Origin: JASLPR01 sp964496475
GTDB lineage: Bacteria; Chloroflexota; UBA11872; VXNJ01
Length of the DNA: 64,000 nt
Reading direction: 5' to 3'
Assembly (NCBI GenBank): GCA_964496475.1
Contig: CAZBZS010000002.1
Coordinates: 57,009 to 121,008, forward strand
Shown one piece after another: positions 26,066-35,233 of the stretch (within the stretch, counting starts at the first letter, position 1; each line of letters opens with the position of its first letter). The notes below the pieces were generated by a model. The model saw nothing but the letters and a program-made list of their open reading frames with translations, was not told where the DNA came from and ran no database searches. Made by a program: the position numbers and the translations under genes.

Positions 26066-27967
26066 TTGTGTGGAATAGTGGGAGTCCTGTCCGGGTCCCG
26101 GGGCGAGCCTCCCGATCCCGTGATTCTCGAGGCCATGAAGGCGAGGCTCGTCCATCGGGGCCCAGACGACGACGGCGGCTATCTGGATGACCACGTAGCT
26201 CTTGGAATGCGCCGTCTCAGCATCATCGACCTTGAGGCCGGGCAACAACCGGTCGCCAACGAGGACCGCTCAATTCAGGTAGTTCTCAACGGAGAAATTT
26301 ACAACTACCGCGACTTGACAGACCGCCTCTTGGCGATGGGCCATGTATTTCGCTCCAGTTCGGACACAGAAGTGCTGGTGCACGCCTACGAGCAATGGGG
26401 CGACGCATTTCTCGATAAGCTCAACGGGATGTTCGCATTTGCGCTGTGGGACGTTCGACGCCGCCGGTTGATGTTGGCTCGCGATCGCGCCGGCATCAAG
26501 CCCCTGTACTACTCCCGGATTGGAGCAACCCTTGTGTTCGGCTCCGAACTCAAGGCCCTCCTCGTGCACCCGCTGGTTGAACGCGATCTCGACGCCGAGT
26601 CTCTCGGTCACTACCTGTCATTCGAATACGTCCCCACCCCCCACGCCATCTTTCGCGGAGTTCGGAAGGTCAGGCCCGGCCACTACCTCATCGCCGAACG
26701 AGAGTCGATCAACGAGGTCCGCTACTGGGATTTTGAGATTCAACGCAGCGAGTCCATCCATGTTGACGAGCCGCACCTTCATGCGCAGAAATTCGCCCGG
26801 GTTCTTCAAGACTCGGTGGCTGCGGAAATGGTAAGCGATGTTCCGGTGGGCGTTCTGCTCAGCGGGGGCCTGGATTCCAGCGCCGTTGCCGCCATGATGG
26901 CGAAGGTGGCCGATAGTCCAATCAAGAGTTTCTCAGTGGGTTTCGCCGAAGGTTCGTTCGATGAGAGCTCCCATGCCCGGCGGGTCTCCCGCCACCTGCA
27001 AACCAAGCACCACGAGATGGTGCTAACCCCGAAAATGCTTCTGGATCTGTTGCCCCGTCTGGCCGCCCATATCGACGAGCCCTTCGCCGACCCCTCCGTG
27101 ATGCCCACCTATCTCGTCTCGAAATTCGCCAGGGAACATGTAAAGGTCGCGCTTGGCGGCGATGGCGGCGACGAAATGCTCGCCGGCTATTCCACTTTGC
27201 AGGCCCACCGCGCCGCCACCTTCTACAACCGCCTTCCCGCCCCATTCCGACACCGCGTCGTCGAGCCGTTGGTCAGGTCGCTACCCGTCTCCCACGCCGA
27301 CTTTTCTCTGGACTTCAAGGCGAATCGGTTCATCCGGGGTTCAGGCGAGCTTCCCGCCCTGCAACATCAGATGTGGTTGGGATCGTTCTTCGGAAGTCAA
27401 AAGTTGCAAATTCTGTCTCGCGATTTCGTCGAGCGAATCGCCGCCGCTCCGGGCGGCGAACTAGTCCGGCGCACCGTTCAACCCTGCCTGGCCGGCAAAC
27501 AGCTCAACCGGATCCTGTACCAGGATATGAAGCTGTATCTCGAGGGGGGGGTCCTCCCCAAAGTCGATCGTGCCAGCATGGCCGTCTCGCTGGAAACGCG
27601 AGTTCCATTGCTCAACCGGGATGTCATGGAGTTCATGGCCGACACCCCGCTCTCATTGAAACTGCGTGGCTTCACACGAAAATGGCTTCTGCGGGAGGCT
27701 ATGGCCGGTCAACTTCCAGACGAAATCATCAGGCGGCCAAAAAAGGGGTTCGGCATCCCTGTCGCCCGTTGGCTGTCCCGCGACCTCCGCCAGATGACAC
27801 AGGATTACCTGAGCCCCGTTCGGCTCGATCGCCAGGGTATCTTCAACCCCGCGGCTGTCTCCAGAATCCTTTCCGAACATCTGGAACGACGTCGAAACAA
27901 TCACAAGATGCTCTGGACGCTTCTAATGTTTCAGCTCTGGTGGGAAAACTGGATGGAGCCGGCCTAG
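26066..27967 (+). CDS. asnB: Asparagine synthetase B-type amidotransferase
   Basis: A 633-residue protein of the glutamine-hydrolysing class. It starts MCGIVGV, so Cys2 is exposed after Met removal as the glutaminase nucleophile; NGEIYNY is the glutaminase signature. The ATP pyrophosphatase loop SGGLDSSA lies at 266-273. The C-terminal synthetase domain shows GGDGGDEMLAGY, VDRASMAVSLETRVPLL and RRPKKGFGIPV. It is TTG-started with gaggcggg upstream. In surface-glycan clusters such AsnB homologues often amidate a sugar acid or a lipid-linked acceptor rather than make asparagine, and its position among glycosyltransferases suggests this. The gene ends 4 bases into the convergent GT2 gene. Confidence 0.9.
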   Translation: MCGIVGVLSGSRGEPPDPVILEAMKARLVHRGPDDDGGYLDDHVALGMRRLSIIDLEAGQQPVANEDRSIQVVLNGEIYNYRDLTDRLLAMGHVFRSSSDTEVLVHAYEQWGDAFLDKLNGMFAFALWDVRRRRLMLARDRAGIKPLYYSRIGATLVFGSELKALLVHPLVERDLDAESLGHYLSFEYVPTPHAIFRGVRKVRPGHYLIAERESINEVRYWDFEIQRSESIHVDEPHLHAQKFARVLQDSVAAEMVSDVPVGVLLSGGLDSSAVAAMMAKVADSPIKSFSVGFAEGSFDESSHARRVSRHLQTKHHEMVLTPKMLLDLLPRLAAHIDEPFADPSVMPTYLVSKFAREHVKVALGGDGGDEMLAGYSTLQAHRAATFYNRLPAPFRHRVVEPLVRSLPVSHADFSLDFKANRFIRGSGELPALQHQMWLGSFFGSQKLQILSRDFVERIAAAPGGELVRRTVQPCLAGKQLNRILYQDMKLYLEGGVLPKVDRASMAVSLETRVPLLNRDVMEFMADTPLSLKLRGFTRKWLLREAMAGQLPDEIIRRPKKGFGIPVARWLSRDLRQMTQDYLSPVRLDRQGIFNPAAVSRILSEHLERRRNNHKMLWTLLMFQLWWENWMEPA

Positions 27968-28824
27968 CTTCTTCGCCCCCGCGAAGCCTCGGCGATCAGC
28001 CCCTGACCGAAGATCAGCAGTCCGAAGAAGAGCCCCAGCAGGCCGACGATCAGGAGACTGCCGCCGCCGGTAGCCGCCCATGTCACGATCAGCGCGAGTG
28101 CCAGCAGCCAGGCGAATGCCGCCAACAATGAAAAGATTTTGATGGGATTGTGGCGGACTGCTGCCTGAACGATCACCTGCATCATTCTCAGCGCATCCCT
28201 CAACGGCCTGATCTTTGACTGGCCGGACCGAGATCGGTACTCACTTCGAACGAAGTGCACACCCAACCCATCTCCCATCATCGCCAGCGTCAAGCCCGTG
28301 CTGAATGAAAAACCCGTGCTCAGGATGTCGAAGTACCGCAACACCAAATCCCGCCGGAAAACGCGCAATCCTGAATTCACATCCGGGATGTGGCGACCCG
28401 TCACAAACGAAGCCATCAGCACCAGAAGCCAGCGTGCCATCCGCCGCAACGGCCCTCCATGGAAGTGTGGTCCGGTCCTGGCCGCCACCACCATGTCGTA
28501 GTGCTCGGCGATCTCTAAGAGCCGTGCCGCCGTGTCCGCCGGATACGTATTGTCAGCGTCAGTTATCAGTATCCATTTGTGACGCGCCGCCTGAATCCCG
28601 CGCCGTAGCGAGTGCCCATAACCCATGTTCGACGGCGGACCAATCACCTGTGCTCCGGCCTCCTCGGCTATCACCCGCGTGCCGTCCGTCGATCCATCGT
28701 CCACCACAATAATCTCGAAATCGCTCGGCAACGTCTGTAGCATCACCTCGTATTCTGTTACGACCGTGCCGACCGCCCCCGCCTCGTTATACGCGGGAAT
28801 TACTACCGAGACTGACGGTGCCAT
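27964..28824 (-). CDS. GT2 glycosyltransferase with C-terminal membrane helices
   Basis: A 286-residue DPM1/DolP-mannosyltransferase-like enzyme: VSVVIPAYNEAGAVGTVVTE, DDGSTDGT, MGYGHSLRRGIQAA and TDADNTYP (DxD) all in order, then RSRSGQSKI. Two C-terminal helices end the protein, as in polyprenyl-phosphate sugar transferases. I chose the ATG at 28824, 6 bases after the stop of the upstream gene; the open frame continues upstream through that gene. It is the last of three tandem GT2 genes and probably charges a lipid carrier with a sugar. Confidence 0.88.
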   Translation of the reverse strand: MAPSVSVVIPAYNEAGAVGTVVTEYEVMLQTLPSDFEIIVVDDGSTDGTRVIAEEAGAQVIGPPSNMGYGHSLRRGIQAARHKWILITDADNTYPADTAARLLEIAEHYDMVVAARTGPHFHGGPLRRMARWLLVLMASFVTGRHIPDVNSGLRVFRRDLVLRYFDILSTGFSFSTGLTLAMMGDGLGVHFVRSEYRSRSGQSKIRPLRDALRMMQVIVQAAVRHNPIKIFSLLAAFAWLLALALIVTWAATGGGSLLIVGLLGLFFGLLIFGQGLIAEASRGRRS

Positions 28825-28829
28825 CAAAC

Positions 28830-29810
28830 CTACCGCTCCAGAGATCGCGCCCAGAGGCCGCGCATGAAGCCCAAACCATAAACTGCGTGGGTCACCATTA
28901 TGCCCGCCACCGAAACTGCCCCAAGAATCGGTTGCTTCGTGCGGCCGACGATACCAAGGAATGTTGCGAAAAGGGCGACGCCATAGACTGCGACTGCAAC
29001 CCGGTACAACAACCACAATGGCGCAACACCGTGGAAAAGAAGCGGGCCGGCGACTACACCGAGAACCCAGATCGCCGGTAGTAAATACGAAATGCGCAGC
29101 GACGTCCTTGGGTACTTCCTGGCGAAATGCCCCCTATGTACCCCGTACTGCACTATCTGGCGAAGGTGCGGTCCGAATAGCGGACGGCGATGGTGATAGA
29201 CCAGCACGTTCGGGTCGTACCTGATCTTCCCTCCATTTTCCAGCAGATCGAGGCACAATTTGGTGTCCTCACCCGGGTAGAAGTGAGTGTCAAACCCGCC
29301 CGCCTCGGCGAAAGCTTCACGCCGGACCAGGAAGTTCATAGATGGAAAGTCATCGACCCAGCGAGCCTCCTCGGGCTGAACTCGATAGCGATAATTCCCG
29401 CCACCAAGCCACGACCCGTACACCAATCCCGAGGCTTGCGCGAGAATCCCGTCTGCAGGCGGGGTGACGCCCGGCCCGCCCACCGCGACTACATCGGGAT
29501 CTTCAAAAATCGCCACTGCCCGGTCCAGCCAGTCCGATCTCGGGTAGGCGTCGTCGTCAATAAACGCCAGGATTTCCCCGGCGGCGGCCCTGCTCCCCTG
29601 GTCACGCTTGAGAGCAGGGCCCACCGCTGCCGTAGGCAGGACGCTCACCCCGTCTAGCCCGTTCGGAATCGGCTCATCCGGGAGGACGATCGTTTCGATC
29701 CGGGGGTAGTCCAAATCCTCGATCGCGGCCAGGCATTCGTATAGAAGAGGACCCGGCCCCTTACAGGGCACGATGATGGTAACCAGTGGCGCGTCCCGCT
29801 GGTCACTCAA
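28830..29810 (-). CDS. GT2 glycosyltransferase, membrane-associated
   Basis: A 326-residue inverting GT2 with LVTIIVPCKGPGPLLYECLA at the N-terminus, FIDDDAYPRSDWLDRA (DxD) and FYPGEDTKLCLDLLENGGK (ED acceptor motif). The C-terminal third has helices such as YLLPAIWVLGVVAGPLLFHG, so it is membrane-attached. The TTG at 29810 is chosen because its bases overlap the stop of the upstream gene in TTGA and the domain begins 9 residues later. Middle member of a three-gene minus-strand unit. The acceptor is unknown. Confidence 0.86.
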   Translation of the reverse strand: MSDQRDAPLVTIIVPCKGPGPLLYECLAAIEDLDYPRIETIVLPDEPIPNGLDGVSVLPTAAVGPALKRDQGSRAAAGEILAFIDDDAYPRSDWLDRAVAIFEDPDVVAVGGPGVTPPADGILAQASGLVYGSWLGGGNYRYRVQPEEARWVDDFPSMNFLVRREAFAEAGGFDTHFYPGEDTKLCLDLLENGGKIRYDPNVLVYHHRRPLFGPHLRQIVQYGVHRGHFARKYPRTSLRISYLLPAIWVLGVVAGPLLFHGVAPLWLLYRVAVAVYGVALFATFLGIVGRTKQPILGAVSVAGIMVTHAVYGLGFMRGLWARSLER

Positions 29811-30634
29811 CCCCACAGGTCTCCTCTGGTCGGGTGCCCCGGATACAGGTCCAGCACCCTCATCTGCCAGAACACTCGCATCGTGTCTATGAGCATATGT
29901 CCGACGGTGCTCGCCCTCACCGAACTCTGGAAGTCCAAATTGATTCCTACTGGGCACTCAACAATTCGATCAAAGCCTCGCCGCACCGCCAGGGCGAGCA
30001 GCTCGATGTCAATGGAAAACCCATCCACCTTCAGATCGGTGAATAGACTCTGGGCGAGCTCACGGCGCATAAATTTCAAGCCAACTTGCGTGTCGTGAGC
30101 CTCCAGATCAAACATCATTTTGACGAGCGTCTGGTAACCAAAGCTATAAAGTCGCCGCCGAAGGGGATAGTTCACCTCAGAGTCAACATGACGCTTCGAA
30201 CCGATCGCAATATCGGCCTCGCCATTTTCCACCAGATTGGATGCGACCGCGACCGCCGCCGGGTCGATGTCCATACCCGCGTCGAGGTATCCCACGATGT
30301 CGCCCGAAACCATTTGAAATCCCGCGCGCAGCGCATTGCCTTTCCCTCGATTATTCTCGATAAGGTGTACTGTCAATTCCTCAAAATTGAGTTCGGAAGC
30401 GACCGCCGCCGTCTCATCCATCTGGCCGTCCACTACCAGAACAATCTCGAAATCGTTGGCGAAACGTGACAGCGTCGATCGCATTCTCTTGAGATCGGCA
30501 GCGATGGTTTGCTCCTGCCCAAAGGCCGGTACAACAATCGAGAGGCTTGAATTTAATTTCTGTAGGACGATTTCGCTCTCAGGAATTGGGGATTGAGATC
30601 TATCGATCGGGCGAGCACTCGGAAACTCTGCCAG
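29807..30634 (-). CDS. GT2 glycosyltransferase (DPM-like) with a non-ATG start
   Basis: The domain starts SLSIVVPAFGQEQTIAADLK, which is the first strand and nucleotide loop of a GT2 fold, followed by EIVLVVDGQMDET and YLDAGMDID (DxD) and VGLKFMRRELAQSLF. The first ATG, at 30484, falls after this first strand and would destroy the fold, so the true start must be upstream. The frame is open from a TGA at 30638-30640. Candidate starts are CTG at 30634 (gaggg 8 bases upstream, my choice) and ATT at 30586. The stop overlaps the next gene's TTG. It probably makes a polyprenyl-phosphate sugar. Confidence 0.78.
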   Translation of the reverse strand: MAEFPSARPIDRSQSPIPESEIVLQKLNSSLSIVVPAFGQEQTIAADLKRMRSTLSRFANDFEIVLVVDGQMDETAAVASELNFEELTVHLIENNRGKGNALRAGFQMVSGDIVGYLDAGMDIDPAAVAVASNLVENGEADIAIGSKRHVDSEVNYPLRRRLYSFGYQTLVKMMFDLEAHDTQVGLKFMRRELAQSLFTDLKVDGFSIDIELLALAVRRGFDRIVECPVGINLDFQSSVRASTVGHMLIDTMRVFWQMRVLDLYPGHPTRGDLWG

Positions 30635-30802
30635 TCTTCAAACCCTCGGCCTTGCCCTGCCAGCGGCCGAATGCCACCGCAATTTACACCACCCGATGAA
30701 GGCTGGCTCGGATCAAGTTAATCTTGTTCTAATCGGGTCGGTGCGACGCCCCCTTCCGACAGTCTGATTCGAAGCCCGTCTTGGAGTAAACGAGAGAGTT
30801 TA

Positions 30803-31753
30803 TTGAAAAGAGCGCTGGTTGCCGGCGGTGCCGGTCTAATCGGTTCGCATCTTTGCGAGCGGCTTCTCGAACGGGGCTATGAGGTGGTCGGCTTGGACAA
30901 TTTCCTCTCGTCTTCCCGCGACAATGTCGCCCCTCTGGTGAACCGGCCGGGGTTTACGTTTTTAGAGCACGATGTCCTTGCGCCACTTCCAGACACCGGC
31001 AAGCTCGATGAAATCTACCATCTGGCGAGTCCAGCCAGCCCGGTCTTCTTCGAATCTCTGGCCGAGGAGATTGCCATGGTCAACTCGGTCGGCACCTGGC
31101 AGCTGTTGCAGCATGCCCGGCAGCACAACGCTCGGTTCCTACTGGCGTCGACCTCCGAGGTTTACGGCAATCCTTTGGAGCATCCGCAGCGCGAGACCTA
31201 CTTCGGCAATGTCAACACCATCGGGCCCCGCGCGCCTTATGACGAGAGCAAACGCTTCGCCGAGACACTGACCTATCTGGCCGCGACCCGGTATGGAGTC
31301 GACACCCGTATCGTGCGAATTTTCAATACTTACGGGCCGAGGATGAGGGTCGATGACGGACGTGCCGTTGTCGATTTCATAGGTCGGGCGCTACGAGGTG
31401 AGCCGCTAGTCATCTTCGGCGACGGTTCCCAAACCAGAAGCTGGTGTTACGTGACGGATATGGCCCGGGGAATCCACCGGGCTATGACCTGCGATGTCGA
31501 ACCGACGTTCCCGATCAATCTCGGTAACCCCGATGAAATGACGGTTCTTCAAATCGCCGAGATGGTGATCAAGATGGCCGGCGCTGGGTCCGCACTTGAG
31601 TTCGCTCCCCTACCGCCAGATGATCCTGTTCGCCGCCGTCCCGACATCGGCCGGGCTCGCGAATTGCTCGATTGGGAGCCGCGAGTCACGGTTGAAGATG
31701 GGCTCGGCGCTACCGTGGACTGGTATCGAATGCACGCTGGCACAAGCGCATGA
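30803..31753 (+). CDS. UDP-glucuronate decarboxylase-like (UDP-xylose synthase family)
   Basis: A 316-residue extended SDR with GGAGLIG (8-14), Ser-Thr-Ser at 116-118 and Tyr146-x3-Lys150 in APYDESKRFAETL. FGNVNTIGPRAPYDESKR is a close match to the UXS family signature, which converts UDP-glucuronate to UDP-xylose. The start TTG follows a gagag stretch; the region upstream to 30634 is a divergent promoter region shared with the GT2 unit. It would supply UDP-xylose for the glycan made here. Closely related dTDP-glucose dehydratases are less likely given this motif. Confidence 0.87.
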   Translation: MKRALVAGGAGLIGSHLCERLLERGYEVVGLDNFLSSSRDNVAPLVNRPGFTFLEHDVLAPLPDTGKLDEIYHLASPASPVFFESLAEEIAMVNSVGTWQLLQHARQHNARFLLASTSEVYGNPLEHPQRETYFGNVNTIGPRAPYDESKRFAETLTYLAATRYGVDTRIVRIFNTYGPRMRVDDGRAVVDFIGRALRGEPLVIFGDGSQTRSWCYVTDMARGIHRAMTCDVEPTFPINLGNPDEMTVLQIAEMVIKMAGAGSALEFAPLPPDDPVRRRPDIGRARELLDWEPRVTVEDGLGATVDWYRMHAGTSA

Positions 31754-31991
31754 CCAGCCTTGGATTGGGAATTTTCGACCGGGACTCGGCGGGTTGGTCG
31801 AGGCATTTATTATTTCGTAGATTTGAGTTGTCCTCGTACTGTTGTCGAGGCGACTCTCTCACCCGGGGCGGATGTCGGAACCGATTCAGTCCGAAGATCC
31901 ACCTCCTCCGAAATCCGCTGGTCGCGAAATCGGCGGAGACGTTACCGCCAGCCACATTCCATCTCGAGTCCAATACCCAGGAGCAGCCAGC

Positions 31992-33701
31992 TTGAAAGTC
32001 GCGATAAGTTTCCCCCCTTTTAAGAGCGACAAAGGGATTCCACTTCTGTCCCAAAACCGGCAGTACCAGGTGTTCTCGACCCGCGATAGCGGTGGGTCGG
32101 GTGTGGTGCGGCTCATGAACAAATTCGTAGGCGACAACGCGACTATTATTTTCCCGGTTTTACCGGCCCTGGCGGCGACATTGCTAAAGCAGAATGGCCA
32201 CGAAGCCATTTGGATGGACGGGATAGCTGAAGGCTGGACTTGGGAAGAATATTGCCGGCAAATAGAGCTTGCCCGTCCTGAATTGATCGTGATCGAGACG
32301 AAGACCCCCAGCGCTCCTGAGATTTACGACTCAATCAGCGAACTAAAGCTGCGCTTCCCGGAGACGAAAATCGCGCTGCTCGGCGATCACGTCACCGCAC
32401 TGCCGGAAGAGGCATTTCTCTTCTGCGATGTGGATTTCACCATTCGGGGCGGGCAATTTGATTTTGCCACCCTCAATCTCGCCAACCACCTGGATCGGGG
32501 GGAGGAGCTGGGCGGAGGTGTTTTCTGGCAAGACGGCGATCAGATCTTGAACTCCGGCCCGGAGCCGGCTCCGCCCGTGCCGGTTGCGTTGCGGCCCCAC
32601 ATCGACCGCGAACTCGTCAAGTGGGAGCTCTACGCGTTCCGAAACGGCAACTTCCTCAAGAAGGGCACATATGGTTGGGCTACAGGCACAACTGCCGCTG
32701 ACTGCTGGTGGCGTCGCCGTGTGCCAGGCGGGCCGAAGCGTGGTGGAGGTGGCTGCACATTTTGCTCCTGGACCAGCATGCTTCCGGAATTTTCCGTCCG
32801 ACCCGTAGACGATTATCTGGACGAACTCGAAAAAATGGCCGAACTAGGCGTCCAGGAAGTGTTCGACGATACCGGTACCTTCCCAACCGGATCCTGGTTG
32901 CGACGGTTCTGCCAGGGAGTCAAAGAGCGCCGTCTCGACAAGGTCCTGATGTTCGGCTGCAACATGCGGGCCGACGCTCTCACCCGCCAAGAGTACGAGA
33001 TGCTCGCCGACTCCAATTTCCGGTTCATCCTTTACGGCATCGAGTCCGCAAATCAGCGGACGCTCGACATTTTGAACAAGGGAACCCTGGTTCAACAGCA
33101 GTGGGACTCTGTCCGCTGGGCTAGCGAGGCCGGTCTAGAACCGCACGCCACCTGCATGGTCGGATACCCCTGGGAGAGCCTTGAAGAAGCCCGTCGTACC
33201 GTGGATTACACACGGGAAACTTTTGAGCGGGGCTGGATAAATACCTTGCAGGGCACGATCGTGATCCCCTATCCCGGAACCCAGCTTTACGCCCAGGCGC
33301 GAGAACGCGACTGGCTGCGGTTCGACGGCCCGGAGAACTGGGCCCGCTATGACATGCGAGAACCGGTGCTGAAATCCCCAATATCTAGAGGCGAAATTAT
33401 GGGTCTAGTTCAGAGCCTGTACACGAGCTTTCTGAGTCCGCGATACATGGCTAGAACGGTCCGCCGGGCCACCCGTAGCAGAGACCATTTTCGTTACTAT
33501 GTGGTGCGTGGCTCCAAATATCTCGTGGGCCATCTGCTCGATTTCCGGAAAAGCCAGGTAGAGACGGAATCTGCCAACGGGTCACTGCAAGAGGCTGACA
33601 CGGGTGTGGCTGATTTGCCGGTCGAGCTATATACAGCAGGTGGGTCCACAGCCCCACTTCCAGAGGGCGTGAGGAGTTTGGTCAAGGTGGAGTCCAAATA
33701 G
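31992..33701 (+). CDS. B12-binding radical SAM enzyme with atypical cysteine spacing
   Basis: A 569-residue protein with an N-terminal cobalamin-binding-like Rossmann domain (ALLGDHVTALPEEAFLF) and a radical SAM barrel. The iron-sulfur cysteines are not CX3CX2C: Cys255-x2-Cys258 in GCTFCSW are clear, but the preceding Cys is Cys238 in DCWWRRR, 16 residues upstream, separated by a Gly/Arg-rich stretch. VFDDTGTFPTGSWLRRFCQG and LYGIESANQRTLDILNKG are typical of the B12 radical SAM group, including methyltransferases that act on sugars or lipids. The TTG at 31992 has aggag upstream and places the first strand (KVAISFPPF) at the start. Convergent with the flippase at 33841. Confidence 0.8.
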   Translation: MKVAISFPPFKSDKGIPLLSQNRQYQVFSTRDSGGSGVVRLMNKFVGDNATIIFPVLPALAATLLKQNGHEAIWMDGIAEGWTWEEYCRQIELARPELIVIETKTPSAPEIYDSISELKLRFPETKIALLGDHVTALPEEAFLFCDVDFTIRGGQFDFATLNLANHLDRGEELGGGVFWQDGDQILNSGPEPAPPVPVALRPHIDRELVKWELYAFRNGNFLKKGTYGWATGTTAADCWWRRRVPGGPKRGGGGCTFCSWTSMLPEFSVRPVDDYLDELEKMAELGVQEVFDDTGTFPTGSWLRRFCQGVKERRLDKVLMFGCNMRADALTRQEYEMLADSNFRFILYGIESANQRTLDILNKGTLVQQQWDSVRWASEAGLEPHATCMVGYPWESLEEARRTVDYTRETFERGWINTLQGTIVIPYPGTQLYAQARERDWLRFDGPENWARYDMREPVLKSPISRGEIMGLVQSLYTSFLSPRYMARTVRRATRSRDHFRYYVVRGSKYLVGHLLDFRKSQVETESANGSLQEADTGVADLPVELYTAGGSTAPLPEGVRSLVKVESK

Positions 33702-33840
33702 AGGTCGATAGCGCGAACTATTTCCCACCGGTCCGGAACGCCTGGCAGGCGGGGCGAGGTGACAGTGGCTCCCGAACATACCCGGTGACGCCACGAACAA
33801 TGCGGCTCCCTGAGTCAGCGCACCCGATTGCGGATGTGGG

Positions 33841-35199
33841 CTACTGCAGACCGCCTAACGGCGGACTATCCAATTCTCCGGCCTCAATGTCTTCTTTGCT
33901 GACCTGTAAATGGTGAAGGTAGATCTGTCGAAACAGCACCGCCGTCGCGACCGCTAGAAACGCCGCCATCACCGCTCCACTCGCCAGAAGCACCTGCGCG
34001 AATTCGATTGTCGACTCAGCCCAGTACAGATATGCTCCGGCCTGGGCTGCTGCGATCGGAACCAGTCCGACCCATATCCAATTCCAACCGGCGGCAATAA
34101 GAATGTACGTGAGGAACAACGATGTCGTCAGTAACGCAGTCCCCAGCAGATATACCTGCATGAGCCCCGCGTCGGCGGCGTAGCGATCTCCCACCAGTAC
34201 GTTGTGCAGGAAGCCCGGAACGGCGAACCCCGCGATTATTGTCGGGATAGCGATCGCCGCCATCACACTTACGCTGTTGCGGATCAAGGGCCAGCGAAGG
34301 CGACGTGACGTGAACATATCGCGAAATCGCGGCAGGATTAGCAACCCCAGCACGAAGCCTGCATAAAAGATCACTCGCCCCGCCAGAGCCGCCGCCGAAA
34401 ACGACTCCATGGCTTCCCCGGAAATCCGGTAGTTGGCGATCACGACATCTATCGCCTGCACGCCGAATATGGCGAACGTTGCCGGCACCGACCTAAGCTG
34501 AATGCGCAGCGTGTGCCAGAGGCTCTCCGAAACCGTGCTACGCCGGTCTCCGAATTTCCCTCCCTTTGGGAACAGGAGCCAGATTGCTAGCAGTGTCGAA
34601 ACCAGATAACCAAATGCGAACCCAGACGTCGCACCCGACACACCAAATCCGATCGCCACAAACACAATCGCCAACACAACCCGTGAGGCCGCCTCGATAA
34701 GCATCACCAGGCCAAGCGAACCGAATCGGTGGGCCCCCTGGAACGCGCCCCGGAACGCCGACAGTACGAGCGATAGGAGGAATGTGATAGCCAGCCAAAC
34801 AAGGACACTGTTCTGGCTGAAATGAAACACGTTCTTCAGCGGACCTGCGAAGATCCCAAAGGCCGCGACCAGGACCAGTCCAACCAGCCCGGCCGTTAGC
34901 GCTGCTCGGAGCGCGAACGGCCATGTTTGTTGTGAACCGCCACGTCCAACCACGTGGCCGGTTCCCACAGCGACCGCCGCCTGAAATGAGTTGGCCGGGA
35001 ACAGGATGATCGCTATGAACGACACAATCGCCAGCACGACTGGATACTCACTTGGTTCCATCAATCTGGCCATCGCCAACTGGTACACATACGACAGCGC
35101 GTTAGCCGTCATCGCCAGAGCCAGGAACACGATCGATTGCCGCGCCGCCCCGCGCAGCCGCGCACTCCCGGGGGAAGGCGGCACTGCTCGGGGGCTCAA
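33841..35199 (-). CDS. Polysaccharide flippase (Wzx/MATE-like), second copy
   Basis: A 452-residue membrane protein with 12-14 predicted helices, starting SIVFLALAMTANALSYVYQL, with ARLMEPSEYPVV in the first loop. This is the usual start of MOP-superfamily lipid-linked oligosaccharide flippases. It starts with TTG at 35199 with no strong Shine-Dalgarno. It is only distantly similar to the flippase at 23597. The gene follows a GT2 gene (35234) in the same direction, so glycosyltransferase and flippase are probably produced together. Confidence 0.84.
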   Translation of the reverse strand: MSPRAVPPSPGSARLRGAARQSIVFLALAMTANALSYVYQLAMARLMEPSEYPVVLAIVSFIAIILFPANSFQAAVAVGTGHVVGRGGSQQTWPFALRAALTAGLVGLVLVAAFGIFAGPLKNVFHFSQNSVLVWLAITFLLSLVLSAFRGAFQGAHRFGSLGLVMLIEAASRVVLAIVFVAIGFGVSGATSGFAFGYLVSTLLAIWLLFPKGGKFGDRRSTVSESLWHTLRIQLRSVPATFAIFGVQAIDVVIANYRISGEAMESFSAAALAGRVIFYAGFVLGLLILPRFRDMFTSRRLRWPLIRNSVSVMAAIAIPTIIAGFAVPGFLHNVLVGDRYAADAGLMQVYLLGTALLTTSLFLTYILIAAGWNWIWVGLVPIAAAQAGAYLYWAESTIEFAQVLLASGAVMAAFLAVATAVLFRQIYLHHLQVSKEDIEAGELDSPPLGGLQ

Positions 35200-35233
35200 A
35201 GTTTCAAGGCCGATCTAATCCGGCTGCCCCGAT

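Noticed and set aside
33739..33751. Short inverted repeat CGCCT-GGC-AGGCG between convergent genes as a terminator
   Set aside because: The stem is only five base pairs, with no T-tract on either strand.
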